This document shows positions 6,561 through 7,093 of a stretch of 7,093 nt of DNA, piece by piece (positions within the stretch are counted from its first letter, which is position 1; each line of letters starts with the position of its first letter). The DNA comes from an uncultured Lachnospiraceae bacterium. Its GTDB lineage: Bacteria > Bacillota > Clostridia > Lachnospirales > Lachnospiraceae. The notes below the pieces were generated by a model that was not told the DNA's origin, did not search any database, and saw only the letters and a program-made list of their open reading frames with translations. Where the stretch lies: contig CATZYB010000132.1 in NCBI GenBank assembly GCA_958426095.1, positions 1-7,093 on the forward strand. Reading direction: 5' to 3'. Position numbers and translations under genes: made by a program.

Positions 6561-7093
6561 ATGAATAAGAATTTATTGCAATTATATGCAGTTACAGACA
6601 GACAGTGGCTAAAAGAGGGGCAGAGCCTTGCGGAGGTCGTCGAAGCGGCTATTCGGGGAGGCGCGACCCTGGTGCAGCTTCGTGAAAAGGCGATGGATGA
6701 TGAAGCGTTCATCCGTGAAGCCCTGGATGTAAAGAAAGTTACCGATGCCTATGGCATTCCGCTCATTATCAATGACAATCTGAAAGTCTGCCAGGCCTGT
6801 GATGCCGCTGGTGTTCACGTAGGGCAGGAAGATTTGTGTGCTGAGAAAGCCCGTGCAATGCTTGGGCCGGACAAAATTATCGGCGTTACGGCAAAAACTG
6901 TGGAACAGGCCAGGGAGGCTGTGCGCCAGGGGGCGGATTATCTCGGCAGCGGCGCGATGTTCGGTTCTTCAACCAAGACAGAGGCCCGGCCGATGACATT
7001 GGAGGAGTTTAAAGCGATCCGGCAGGCAGTGTCTGTTCCGATCGTTTTAATTGGCGGCATTGACGCGGAAAATATTTGCGAATTAAAAGGTTC
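6561..7093 (+). CDS. thiE: Thiamine phosphate synthase, 3'-truncated by the window edge
   Basis: ThiE couples hydroxymethylpyrimidine diphosphate with the thiazole phosphate to give thiamine monophosphate, in the cytoplasm. The visible 177 residues form most of a TIM barrel whose full length is usually about 210, so roughly 30 residues are missing on the right. Motifs seen are LYAVTD (8-13), QLREK (39-43), IINDN with N71/D72, HVGQED (86-91, with D91 a likely magnesium ligand), GVTAKT (108-113), GADYLGSGAMF (124-134), STK (137-139) and IGGI (164-167). The usual PTxTK diphosphate loop reads GSSTK here, keeping a hydroxyl, the second threonine and the lysine. GAGG at 6549-6552 lies 8 bases before the ATG. 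The gene sits 26 bases behind asnB, with no room for its own TPP riboswitch. Other thi genes may follow outside the window. Confidence 0.95.
   Translation, partial: MNKNLLQLYAVTDRQWLKEGQSLAEVVEAAIRGGATLVQLREKAMDDEAFIREALDVKKVTDAYGIPLIINDNLKVCQACDAAGVHVGQEDLCAEKARAMLGPDKIIGVTAKTVEQAREAVRQGADYLGSGAMFGSSTKTEARPMTLEEFKAIRQAVSVPIVLIGGIDAENICELKG

Noticed and set aside
5993..6712. Leftward open frames opposite asnB and thiE.
   Set aside because: They are antisense to conserved motifs of AsnB and ThiE, with no domains or start signals of their own.

Overview
The window carries ordinary chromosomal genes, most likely from a gut-type anaerobic Firmicute of the Clostridia. Lachnospiraceae is my best guess, from the moderate GC content, the strong AGGAG-type ribosome binding sites and the style of the CarB, AsnB and ThiE proteins. 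That placement is recognition from memory, not a database result.

Layout. (1) Positions 1-2857 (+) hold the C-terminal nine tenths of carB, the large subunit of carbamoyl phosphate synthetase, cut by the left edge. (2) A rho-independent hairpin at 2872-2908 sits between carB and a convergent gene and looks usable from both sides. (3) Positions 2919-3854 (-) encode an unrecognised 311-residue membrane protein with a CxxC/CxxC zinc-ribbon-like knuckle. (4) A short divergent control region (3855-4004) holds two back-to-back sigma-A-type promoters and an inverted repeat at the expected start of the leftward transcript. (5) A rightward cluster follows: a HAD-family phosphatase (4005-4661), a glutamine-hydrolysing asparagine synthetase asnB (4690-6534), and the start of thiE, thiamine phosphate synthase (6561 to the right edge). 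The gaps are 28 and 26 bases, each with its own ribosome binding site and no terminator, so these three are probably co-transcribed from the promoter at 3932-3961.

How they fit together. CarB and AsnB are both glutamine-amide users: CarB works with CarA, which would lie outside the window, to feed pyrimidines and arginine, and AsnB makes asparagine. ThiE joins the two halves of thiamine. The HAD phosphatase has no substrate that can be read from sequence. The cluster is a housekeeping mix, not an obvious pathway.

There is no gene-free stretch over 300 bases, and I saw no tRNA, rRNA, CRISPR array, insertion sequence, attachment site or origin. I looked for a new biological system and did not find convincing evidence of one. 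The only real unknown is the leftward membrane protein.
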